NCBI GenBank assembly: GCA_018896595.1
Contig: JAHIME010000007.1
Location: 1-12,691 of the forward strand
Length of the DNA: 12,691 bases
Direction of reading: 5' to 3'
DNA from: Patescibacteria group bacterium
GTDB taxonomy: Bacteria > Patescibacteriota > Patescibacteriia > Patescibacteriales > VMTK01
The position numbers were made by a program, and so were the translations under genes. Below the pieces are notes generated by a model. The model saw only the letters and a list, made by a program, of their open reading frames with translations, searched no databases and was not told where the DNA came from. This document shows positions 1 to 6,555 of the stretch, piece after piece. The first letter of the stretch is position 1. The number at the start of each line of letters is the position of its first letter.

Positions 1-450
1 AATCTCTTTGTGTTTGCTGGTAATGCATATTTTTTTACGCCAAACGCAAGGGAATACGCCAGCGGCGTGCTTGATGACGAAACAGGACTTGTCAAATTTC
101 GTAATTGCCATTGGTTCACTAATCTTGACCACGGACGACGCCACCAGCCATTGCCGCTTATGACAATGGAAGAAAATTTGAAATACAGCAAACACAAAGA
201 AATTCAAGGCAAAAAAGCGTATGATAAATATGACAATTACGACGCGATAGAAGTGCCGTTTACCGATGCCATTCCGAGCGATTATAACGGCGTAATGGGT
301 GTGCCGATTAGTTTTTTGGATAAGTATTCACCGGAGCAGTTTGAGATTGTAAAATTTAGACACGGAAACGATGATAAGGACTTGAGATTAAAAGATGGAA
401 AATGTCCGTATTTTAGAGTTTTAATTAGACATAAGAAAGCTAAAAAGTAA
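1..450 (+). CDS. EcoRI-type adenine-specific DNA methyltransferase, C-terminal part
   Basis: The reading frame is open from the first base, so this is the last 149 residues of a longer gene that begins outside the window. It resembles the C-terminal half of the EcoRI_methylase family (N6-adenine DNA methyltransferases that protect host DNA). The signs are the stretch NCHWFTNLDHGRRHQPLPL, then YDNYDAIEVPFTDAIPSDY and GVMGVPISFLDKYSPEQFEI, which read like the conserved end of that family. The SAM-binding and catalytic motifs would lie upstream and cannot be seen. The next gene starts only 4 bp after the stop, suggesting one transcript. No EcoRI-like endonuclease is visible, so if there is a restriction partner it may be the DUF262-HNH protein further along; that pairing is inferred. 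The family call rests on memory of motifs. Confidence 0.8.
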   Translation, partial: NLFVFAGNAYFFTPNAREYASGVLDDETGLVKFRNCHWFTNLDHGRRHQPLPLMTMEENLKYSKHKEIQGKKAYDKYDNYDAIEVPFTDAIPSDYNGVMGVPISFLDKYSPEQFEIVKFRHGNDDKDLRLKDGKCPYFRVLIRHKKAKK

Positions 451-454
451 AATT

Positions 455-1450
455 ATGGAAATAAAATTAACAACAAACTCTCTGACCCCGCCCCTCTATT
501 ATGAGCTTTCTAAGGTGAAAGAAAACGAATTACAATATAAATATTATAATGTAAGACACCCGGGAGCCATTTTTAATATACATTTTTCCGATACAGTGAG
601 TGCTTTTAATCAATTATTTATAACAGTAAATAATTTGCAAGCAGTAGGTGAAGTTTGTTCAGACGAGGATATGAAAAAATTGCAATCGGAAACACTAAAT
701 TTTCTTTTTCATTTAATGCGGTACTTTGAAAGTGGTTATGAAATTTTTTTATGTTTTTGTTTACAACTAAAAAGGCCAGCAGAGAGTCAATCATTATCAC
801 AATGGTTTCGTCAGTCAAACTATAAAAATAATGTTGAGTCGTATTTTTCTAATACAGAACCAACACTAGGAATCTATCGTAAATTTTTTAATTACCTTAA
901 ACATTCAAGTAATCAGATAATGATTTTTCAATTTATGAAACCAAATAATAGTGGTAAAACACTTGGTTTTTATCTTGAAGGGGTTGATAATAAGGGCGTT
1001 ATTGGTCCGGTTGAAGCATTACACCCTCAACATAAGGGTTGTTATACTGCGTGGTCTTATAATTTCCATTTATCAAGTTTTTATTATTTAATATATAAAA
1101 TTGCTTTGGAGATTGAGGAAACAATTAAAAAACTCTGTATTGCAAATAATATTTCATTAGATAATGTGCCAACTCCTTTAGTTGCAACAAGCACCGAAAC
1201 TTTAAGTAGAAACGCTTTTACTAATGCCAGAAGATTAATCTCTTCAGTTAATTTTTATTACGAACAGGAAATCGGTAAAAAAATTAAATCTGTTTCAATT
1301 AGTCCCAATAATGACCAACTAGTTTTTTCTGATTATGAGATTACAGAAAGTAATATAGTACCCCGTGGATCTATGGTAGAGTTTGTTTCCAAAGGAGATG
1401 GTTTTTCCAGAAGTTGGTCATTGATTTATTTTAAAGGAGAAAATAAATAA
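455..1450 (+). CDS. Uncharacterised 331-residue protein of the accessory island
   Basis: I do not recognise this protein. It has no signal peptide, no clear membrane segment and no obvious nuclease or NTPase motif. Residues 81-160 look alpha-helical and rich in aromatic residues, and contain RKFFNYLKHSSNQ (142-154). An arginine followed by N-x-LKH recalls HEPN-like or abortive-infection proteins, but the spacing is not the canonical Rx4-6H, so this is only a hint. A second helical stretch (205-232) and a beta-rich tail (275-327) follow. It starts 4 bp after the methyltransferase, probably in the same transcript. Its codons are noticeably more AT-rich than those of uvrB or ileS, which fits acquired DNA. 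It could be an accessory factor of the neighbouring restriction-like genes. Confidence 0.7.
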   Translation: MEIKLTTNSLTPPLYYELSKVKENELQYKYYNVRHPGAIFNIHFSDTVSAFNQLFITVNNLQAVGEVCSDEDMKKLQSETLNFLFHLMRYFESGYEIFLCFCLQLKRPAESQSLSQWFRQSNYKNNVESYFSNTEPTLGIYRKFFNYLKHSSNQIMIFQFMKPNNSGKTLGFYLEGVDNKGVIGPVEALHPQHKGCYTAWSYNFHLSSFYYLIYKIALEIEETIKKLCIANNISLDNVPTPLVATSTETLSRNAFTNARRLISSVNFYYEQEIGKKIKSVSISPNNDQLVFSDYEITESNIVPRGSMVEFVSKGDGFSRSWSLIYFKGENK

Positions 1451-1454
1451 TAAT

Positions 1455-1589
1455 ATGAAAACAATTTTAAAAACCGACATCACTGTCCCTGCCTCGTTGG
1501 CAGGCAGGAAAGATATTTGCGAAGGGATAAAAATTATGAAGAAACAAAATAAAAATAATATGAAAAGTTGTGTTAAAATAAAAATATGA
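1455..1589 (+). pseudogene. Duplicated 5' end of the DUF262 gene plus a RhuM start relic (44-codon ORF)
   Basis: This short open frame begins MKTILKTDITV, then PASLAGR, then KDICEG. The real DUF262 protein at 3524 begins [17 protein letters not shown]. The fragment is therefore a copy of that gene's start with seven extra codons (1488-1508) that form a palindrome with 7-bp arms. Further on, an internal ATG at 1536 gives MKKQNKNN, matching the RhuM start MNKQDKNN at 2565, after which similarity stops. The frame ends in TGA at 1587-1589, overlapping the ATG of the AntA gene as ATGA, so translation of the fragment could couple to that gene. I read it as a remnant leader; whether the 44-residue peptide is made or does anything is unknown. 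Confidence 0.75.
1488..1508. repeat. 21-bp palindromic insertion, copy A
   Basis: The arms cctgcct and aggcagg are perfect complements around a 7-nt centre. It is absent from the intact DUF262 gene start, where GTT AAA GAT is contiguous. The length of exactly seven codons keeps the frame open. Confidence 0.85.
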
Positions 1590-2482
1590 ACGATTTAATA
1601 AACATTAAAGTCATACAAAAAGATTTTAATGGCGAAAAGAAAAGGTTTGTTAACGCGCGCGAATTGCACAACTGGCTTAAAGTCGGCAGAGATTTTTCCA
1701 ATTGGATAAAAGACAGGATAAAAAAATATGATTTTATAGAAGATTTGGATTATTTTGTAGCCATCGCCAAATTTGGCGATGGAAAAATTTCTTTAAATAA
1801 GCCAAAAATTAAGGACCCAAAAACCGGCCAGGTGCTGGCAAAAGAGTATATTCTCTCCGTGGATATGGCCAAAGAATTGGCTATGATTGAAAATAGCGAA
1901 ATCGGCAAACAAGTCAGAAAATATTTTATCCGAGTGGAAGGCGAATTTAAAAAAGTCATGCAGATCGCTACTATGGATCCCAAAACGATCAATCAATTAA
2001 CTGAACAATTTTGGGAAACCAGAAATGAAACCAAAGAATACCGCCGAGATTTTACTGATTGCATCAAAGATTTCGCGGCTGTTAAAAATTATGGAACTTA
2101 TACCGATATGTTCTATAAATTTTTATTTATGGAAAGAGCCAAAGAATACAGAAAACTTTTGAGCTTGATTAAAAAAGATTTTACTCGCAATTATATGTAT
2201 GAAGAAATTTTATTGATTATCGGCGCATTTGAAACAGGATTAGCAGGCGAGGTTGAAAAAGAATTTAAAAAATTAAAAAGACATCTAACCCAAAAAGAAT
2301 TTGAAAAAATATTTAAAGAATTTTCGTCGCAGAGAAATTGGAAAGTTTATCAAAAACGCGCCAGAAATATTATGGCGACTTATGATGAGGAATTAAGAAA
2401 TATCAAACATCCGAAATTGATTGATTATAAAAAGGAATTTAGCCAGGAAGATATTCAAAAATTAATTGGCAAGGAAAAATAA
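1586..2482 (+). CDS. AntA/AntB antirepressor-domain protein
   Basis: Residues about 20-118 match the AntA/AntB antirepressor family first seen in phage: VNARELH (22-28), GRDFSNWIKDRI (34-45), EYILSVDMAKELAM (87-100) and GKQVRKYFI (107-115). In phages such proteins counter repressors or act in DNA-binding regulation. The remaining 180 residues are lysine- and glutamate-rich, probably helical, and unrecognised; this is not the usual KilA-C or ORF6C tail that I can identify. The start ATG overlaps the stop of the 44-codon leader ORF (ATGA), and the coding sequence lies immediately behind a decayed copy of the DUF262/RhuM leader. That position suggests it replaced an earlier RhuM gene. Its role here is inferred to be regulatory; an independent antiphage or toxin-related role cannot be excluded. 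Confidence 0.8.
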   Translation: MNDLINIKVIQKDFNGEKKRFVNARELHNWLKVGRDFSNWIKDRIKKYDFIEDLDYFVAIAKFGDGKISLNKPKIKDPKTGQVLAKEYILSVDMAKELAMIENSEIGKQVRKYFIRVEGEFKKVMQIATMDPKTINQLTEQFWETRNETKEYRRDFTDCIKDFAAVKNYGTYTDMFYKFLFMERAKEYRKLLSLIKKDFTRNYMYEEILLIIGAFETGLAGEVEKEFKKLKRHLTQKEFEKIFKEFSSQRNWKVYQKRARNIMATYDEELRNIKHPKLIDYKKEFSQEDIQKLIGKEK

Positions 2483-2487
2483 TTTCA

Positions 2488-2593
2488 CAAATAATCCCAA
2501 AAACCGTCATCACTGTACCTGCCTCGCCGGTAGGCGGGAAAAATATTTGCGATAGATAAAAATTATGAATAAACAAGACAAAAACAACCAAAT
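2488..2593 (+). repeat. Second decayed copy of the DUF262-start leader, running into the RhuM start
   Basis: From about 2500 the sequence aligns with copy A and with the DUF262 gene start: in frame it reads TVITV, then PASPVGG, then KNICDR and stop, against ITVKDICEG in the gene. The ATG has been lost, so no peptide is expected. The following AT-rich stretch up to the ATG at 2565 and the next eight codons also align with copy A. The leader therefore serves as the 5' untranslated region of the RhuM gene. Confidence 0.8.
2518..2538. repeat. 21-bp palindromic insertion, copy B
   Basis: It sits at the same site and has the same length as copy A. The arms are cctgcct and aggcggg, with one change that would be a G-U pair in RNA. 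The centre differs from copy A, so the arms have drifted less than the loop. Confidence 0.8.
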
Positions 2594-3512
2594 CATTATT
2601 TACAACACCGCAGATGGCGAAACCAAGATTGAAGTGCGGATGAAAGACGAGACTGTTTGGCTTTCGCAAAAGCAGATGGCTGAGCTTTTTGATTGTTCCG
2701 TGGACAATATTAGCCTTCACCTTAAAAATGTGTTTAAAGAAGCTGAATTAAGCGAAAATTCAGTTACCGAGGAATCCTCGGTAACTGCCACGGATGGCAA
2801 AAATTATGTAGTCAAGCATTATAACTTAGATGCGATTATTTCTGTCGGATATAGGATAAACTCATTGCGCGGCACGCAGTTTCGCATCTGGGCGACGCAG
2901 AAATTAAAAGAATATATAATAAAAGGCTTTGTTATGGATGACGAAAGATTGGCGGAAGGCAGAGTGAAAAAGACATATTTTGAAGAATGGGAAGAACGGA
3001 TCAGAAGAATCAGGACTTCAGAGGCCAATTTTTATCAAAAAGTCCGCGATGTTTTTGCTACCAGCGCAGATTACAATCCAAAAACAGATTATGCCAAACT
3101 TTTTTATGCTACTGTGCAAAATAAATTCCACTATGCTATTACCGGACTGACCGCGGCGGAAATCGTGGATAGCAGGGTGGACAGTCAAAAAGAAAATATG
3201 GGTCTGACAAATTGGAAAGGCGAAGTTATCACACGGGAACAGGCGCAAATCGCCAAAAATTATTTAGAAGAATTGGAATTAAAAAGATTAAATTTATTGG
3301 TGGAACAATTTTTGTCTTTTGCTGAATTGCAAAGCGTGGAGCAAAGAGTTATGTATATGAAAGACTGGAAACAAAAATTGGATGGTTTTTTGATTTTAAA
3401 CGATAAAGAAATTTTGCAAAATTCCGGCGATATTTCGCGTTTGGAAATGGAGAAAAAAGTAAGAGATGAATTGGAAAAATATAATCAGAAAAGAATTAGT
3501 AATAAATTTTGA
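2565..3512 (+). CDS. RhuM-family (virulence RhuM) DNA-binding-like protein
   Basis: The first 125 residues show the RhuM family pattern: [26 protein letters not shown] (28-53) looks like a helix-turn-helix, followed by [24 protein letters not shown] (77-100) and [18 protein letters not shown] (101-118). RhuM was named from a Salmonella pathogenicity island, but its homologues occur widely in mobile and defence-type islands and their biochemical function is not settled. Residues 140-315 are helical and charged ([28 protein letters not shown] region), also as in the family. The length of 315 residues is close to normal. The gene ends 11 bp before the DUF262 ATG, so the two are probably cotranscribed. 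Codons 66-74 lie in a 27-bp palindrome. Confidence 0.85.
   Translation: MNKQDKNNQIIIYNTADGETKIEVRMKDETVWLSQKQMAELFDCSVDNISLHLKNVFKEAELSENSVTEESSVTATDGKNYVVKHYNLDAIISVGYRINSLRGTQFRIWATQKLKEYIIKGFVMDDERLAEGRVKKTYFEEWEERIRRIRTSEANFYQKVRDVFATSADYNPKTDYAKLFYATVQNKFHYAITGLTAAEIVDSRVDSQKENMGLTNWKGEVITREQAQIAKNYLEELELKRLNLLVEQFLSFAELQSVEQRVMYMKDWKQKLDGFLILNDKEILQNSGDISRLEMEKKVRDELEKYNQKRISNKF
2761..2787. repeat. 27-bp palindrome inside the RhuM gene
   Basis: Perfect 13-bp arms (cagttaccgagga and its complement) surround a single central base at 2774. It codes for part of [10 protein letters not shown]. Because that stretch fits the usual length of the family, it looks like native codons rather than an insertion. 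Confidence 0.8.
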
Positions 3513-3523
3513 TTTTTAACATT

Positions 3524-4690
3524 ATGAAAACAACTTTAAAAACTAACATTACCGTTAAAGATATTTGCGAAGGATTTGTCTATAACGAACTTGAAGGCAA
3601 GGGCTTGTTTGGCTTGTCCGGCAAGCTCACTATTCAGCCGGAGTATCAACGAAACTATATCTATTCTTCTGACGGCGGCAAAAGAGAAATGGCCGTTATT
3701 GAATCACTGCTCAAAGATTACCCGATAGGATTGATTTATTTTAATAAGGTTTCTGAAAACAATCTGGAAGTTTTGGACGGACAACAACGCATCACCAGCG
3801 TCGGACGATTTGTAACTGACAAATTCGCCATCAAAGACGAAAACGGGATGCAATATTTTGGCGGTATGGCGAAAGATAAGAAAGCGAAGATATTGGAAAC
3901 TAAACTGCTCATTTATGAATGTGAGGGAACAGAAAGCCAGATAAAGGAGTGGTTTAAGACAATCAATATCGCTGGAGTTCCGCTTGTCCCCCAGGAGTTG
4001 TTAAATGCGATTTATTCCGGACCATTCGTTACGCTAGGCAAGGAGGAGTTCAGCAACAGCCAAAATGCCAATATTCAAAAATGGAGCGCGTATATAAAGG
4101 GCAGCGCAAGCCGACAGGCATTTTTTGAGAGGGCTTTAGACTGGGTGAGTAAAGGAAATATTTATGATTACATGAGTCTTCATCGCTATGACAAAAATAT
4201 CAATGAGTTAAAAAAATATTTCAACAGTGTGATTGATTGGATATCTAGCGTATTTATTGATGTAGAAAGCGAGATGTGCGGACTTGAGTGGGGGCGACTT
4301 TACGAGGAGTATCACAAAAAAGCATATAATCCGGCGAAAGTATCGGCTGAAGTACGAAAGCTTTACGCTGACCCGTATATCAAAAATCGCAAAGGTATTT
4401 TTGAGTATATTCTCGGCGGTTCTGTTGACACCAAACTACTTGAAGTCCGAATTTTTAATGAAGCAACCAAAAAAGCGGTTTACAAAGAACAAACGACTAA
4501 AGCTGAAAAGAAAAAAATATCAAACTGCCCGCTTTGTGCCATTGGACACGACGCAAACAAAGAGAAAATTTGGAGTTTGAGCGATATGGACGCCGACCAT
4601 GTAGCTGCTTGGAGCAAGGGCGGCAAAACGGCGGCCAAAAATTGTCAGATGTTGTGTAAGACACACAATCGAGCAAAAGGAAATCGATAA
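3524..4690 (+). CDS. DUF262 (DGQQR) protein with C-terminal HNH nuclease
   Basis: The N-terminal domain has the DUF262 marks: [10 protein letters not shown] (38-47) and [11 protein letters not shown] (83-93). In GmrSD- and SspE-type restriction proteins this ParB-like domain binds or hydrolyses nucleotides and governs cleavage. The C-terminus is an HNH module: CPLC (335-338), DADHV (356-360), NC (373-374), C378, and H381-N382, giving four zinc-type cysteines and the HNH histidines. The 388-residue length fits single-chain DUF262-HNH proteins. I chose ATG 3524 rather than TTG 3509 because the duplicated copy at 1455 also starts at this ATG and the TTG overlaps the RhuM stop. With the upstream methyltransferase it may form a modification-linked defence pair; this is inferred. 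Confidence 0.88.
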   Translation: MKTTLKTNITVKDICEGFVYNELEGKGLFGLSGKLTIQPEYQRNYIYSSDGGKREMAVIESLLKDYPIGLIYFNKVSENNLEVLDGQQRITSVGRFVTDKFAIKDENGMQYFGGMAKDKKAKILETKLLIYECEGTESQIKEWFKTINIAGVPLVPQELLNAIYSGPFVTLGKEEFSNSQNANIQKWSAYIKGSASRQAFFERALDWVSKGNIYDYMSLHRYDKNINELKKYFNSVIDWISSVFIDVESEMCGLEWGRLYEEYHKKAYNPAKVSAEVRKLYADPYIKNRKGIFEYILGGSVDTKLLEVRIFNEATKKAVYKEQTTKAEKKKISNCPLCAIGHDANKEKIWSLSDMDADHVAAWSKGGKTAAKNCQMLCKTHNRAKGNR

Positions 4691-4949
4691 TCAAAAAATT
4701 AGAACAAATTATGATGATTTGGTAAAATTCATAAAGGATAAAAAGAAAGAAAGGCAGATCATTATAGCAACGCATAACCCAAACTTAGTCGTCGGAGCTG
4801 ATGCGGAATGTGTAATTGTGGCTAACCAGAATGGCGATAAATCTAAAAATAAAATCTACAAATTTGAATATGTAGAAGTAGCGCTCGAAAATAGTTTTGA
4901 AATTTCAAGTGAAGACAAAATTTTTTCAGCAAGACATCCCAAGCATTAA
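4686..4949 (+). pseudogene. Remnant of an AAA/ABC-type ATPase, C-terminal region
   Basis: The frame starting inside the end of the HNH gene reads DNQKI and then LVKFIKDKKKERQIIIATHN, followed by PNLVVGADAECVIVANQNGDK and KIYKFEYVEVALENSF. This matches the end of SMC-like or TrlF-type AAA ATPases, where ATHN is the switch histidine region and D-N follows Walker B. Walker A and Walker B themselves are missing, and there is no good start codon, only a TTG at 4719. The final residues (EISSEDKIFSARHPKH) do not look like the family's usual end, so both ends seem lost. Homology begins almost exactly at the HNH stop, which suggests a deletion joined the two genes. A separate small protein cannot be fully excluded. 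Confidence 0.65.
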
Positions 4950-4975
4950 GCGCTTGGGATTGTTTTTTGTTTTTT
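4936..4975 (+). terminator. Rho-independent terminator closing the accessory island
   Basis: A 9-bp perfect stem (atcccaagc with gcttgggat, 4936-4944 and 4952-4960) with a 7-nt loop is followed by a T-rich run at 4961-4975. The stop codon of the ATPase remnant lies in the loop. Confidence 0.9.
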
Positions 4976-5066
4976 AAAATGATATATTGCTAAATATTGA
5001 ATATTATAATGCGAATACTACAAATGAAATTCAAATACTACAAAAACAAATAATGCAAATTAATTT
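4976..5066 (+). promoter_or_regulatory. AT-rich uvrC upstream region with a possible -10 box
   Basis: A perfect TATAAT lies at 5005-5010, but no convincing -35 box sits 16-18 bp upstream. Downstream there are two imperfect copies of aatactacaaa (about 5014 and 5034), a simple repeat. No Shine-Dalgarno sequence precedes the uvrC ATG. The promoter call is weak. Confidence 0.35.
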
Positions 5067-6413
5067 ATGCAATTGAACGAAGTAAAACAACTTAACATCC
5101 CCAAATCCCCCGGCGTTTATCAATTTTTAAATAAACAAGGGGAGATTATTTATATCGGCAAAGCGGCTGATCTGCGCTCGCGAGTTTTGTCATATTGGCT
5201 GAAAAGCGCGGCGCATACTCCGGCAAAGCATTCAATGTTAAAGCAAATCGTGCAGATAAAATGGATTGATACCGAGAGCGAAATTGAGGCCTTGCTTTTG
5301 GAAGCGAATTTAGTCAAGAAGCATCAGCCGTTGTATAATGTTGTTTTGCGCGACGACAAAAGATTTTTGTACATTAAAGTTTCCACCGAGGACGAGATTC
5401 CCGGAGTTTTTACCACCAGAAAAATTACCAAAGCCGGCAAATATTTCGGCCCGTTCACAAGCGCGACAGCCGCGCGTGAAACTTTAAAGGCGATCAGGAA
5501 AATTTGGCCGTACTGCAACGCGCGCGAACGGCGGAAAAAGCCATGCTTTTATTATCAGATTAATTTATGCGCGGGAATCTGCGCCGGCATGATAAGCAGA
5601 AAGGAGTACATTGATAAAATCATTAAGCCGATTATTTTATTTTTTGAAGGCAAGAAGGGGAGGGTAATTACAAATTACAAATTACAAATTACAAATTACG
5701 AATCACGAATTAAGAAAGGCGGCTTAAAAAAAGAAGAGCGCGATGAATTTCTTAATAAAGCAAATAAATTAAAATTTGATTTATTTAATATTAAGAAAGT
5801 TTTGGAGCACGCGAATATTATCGGCTTAACCGATAAATACGCGGCTGACGCGGTTGAACTGGCGAAAGTTTTGGGCCTGGCGAAAGTCCCCGAACGGATT
5901 GAGGGTTATGACATTTCCAATATTTTCGGCAGGGAAGCGGTCGGCTCAATGGTTGTGTTTACGGGCGGTGAGCCGGAAAAACAAGAATACAGGAAATTTA
6001 AAATCAGAATCGGCCAAGGTCAAGCCGATGATGTCGGGATGCTGAAAGAAGTTTTGGAAAGGAGATTTAAGAGGATTAAAGGAGTCGAGTTTCCCGCGGA
6101 TGATTCGGTTGCTGAATCGTGGCCGGCGCCGGATTTAATTATTATTGACGGAGGCAAAGCGCAGGTTAATGTTGCCGTTAGAATATTAAAGAGATATAAG
6201 CTTAACATTCCGGTTATCGGAATCAGCAAAGGCGGCGGCCTGCGCTCGGCAATCGCGTCGGACAAATTATTTTTTCCCGGAGAAAAAAAGCCGCTGGAAT
6301 TGCCGCTGGCGTCGCCGGCTTTGCATTTACTGAAGCGCGTCCGCGACGAGGCGCACAGGTTCGCGATTAATTATCATAGGAAATTAAGAGGGAAAGAGTT
6401 TTTAAAACGGTAA
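5067..6413 (+). CDS. uvrC: UvrC excinuclease subunit, shortened form
   Basis: UvrC makes the two incisions around DNA damage in nucleotide excision repair, acting after UvrB. The GIY-YIG nuclease is at residues 14-92 (GVYQF, IIYIG 27-31, R37, E79). Cysteines 150, 160, 168 and 172 match the spacing of the iron-sulphur cluster cysteines of E. coli UvrC. The RNase H-like nuclease spans 278-438, with likely catalytic D282, D361 and H430. At 448 residues it is much shorter than the usual 600 or so: it stops after RDEAHRFAINYHRK, so the C-terminal helix-hairpin-helix domain is missing. The UVR region (about 190-250) is poorly conserved and interrupted by a heptamer-repeat peptide. Since both nuclease centres are intact, it is probably functional. 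It is convergent with uvrB. Confidence 0.95.
   Translation: MQLNEVKQLNIPKSPGVYQFLNKQGEIIYIGKAADLRSRVLSYWLKSAAHTPAKHSMLKQIVQIKWIDTESEIEALLLEANLVKKHQPLYNVVLRDDKRFLYIKVSTEDEIPGVFTTRKITKAGKYFGPFTSATAARETLKAIRKIWPYCNARERRKKPCFYYQINLCAGICAGMISRKEYIDKIIKPIILFFEGKKGRVITNYKLQITNYESRIKKGGLKKEERDEFLNKANKLKFDLFNIKKVLEHANIIGLTDKYAADAVELAKVLGLAKVPERIEGYDISNIFGREAVGSMVVFTGGEPEKQEYRKFKIRIGQGQADDVGMLKEVLERRFKRIKGVEFPADDSVAESWPAPDLIIIDGGKAQVNVAVRILKRYKLNIPVIGISKGGGLRSAIASDKLFFPGEKKPLELPLASPALHLLKRVRDEAHRFAINYHRKLRGKEFLKR
5667..5699 (+). repeat. Heptamer tandem repeat in uvrC
   Basis: The unit attacaa occurs 4.7 times, encoding ITNYKLQITNY with a seven-residue period. It sits where the UVR motif would be expected. 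Because 7 is not a multiple of 3, gain or loss of one unit would shift the frame ahead of the RNase H-like nuclease. Confidence 0.9.
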
Positions 6414-6428
6414 ATAGATTATTTAACT

Positions 6429-6555
6429 CCACCCCACCCCTCCTCTTAAACAAGAGGAGGGAGTTAGTTGTTCCACCCCACCCCTCCTCTTAAACAAGAG
6501 GAGGGAGTTAGTTGTTCCACCCCACCCCTCCTCTTAAACAAGAGGAGGGAGTTAG
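6429..6555. repeat. Three tandem 44-bp hairpin repeats between uvrC and uvrB
   Basis: The unit begins at 6429, 6473 and 6517; the third copy is cut off after 39 bp. Each contains a 10-bp perfect stem (ccctcctctt with aagaggaggg) and an AAAC loop. The copies are essentially identical, so the expansion is recent. There is no spacer diversity, so it is not a CRISPR. Lying between convergent genes, the hairpins could block read-through in both directions, although no long T-run follows. Confidence 0.92.

Noticed and set aside
1351..1368. VPRGS peptide resembling a thrombin cleavage tag in the unknown protein
   Set aside because: It lies in an AT-rich native gene with no vector sequence around it, and the preceding residue is isoleucine. 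Chance is the simplest reading.
3510..3512. Recoding of TGA as glycine, known in some candidate phyla
   Set aside because: TGA ends the RhuM gene at a family-appropriate length just before the next gene, and no conserved glycine in the large genes is encoded by TGA.
3509..3523. TTG start for the DUF262 gene
   Set aside because: It overlaps the RhuM stop, and the duplicated copy at 1455 begins at the equivalent of ATG 3524.
6429..6555. Possible short CRISPR array
   Set aside because: The three units are tandem and identical with no variable spacers, and no cas genes are present.
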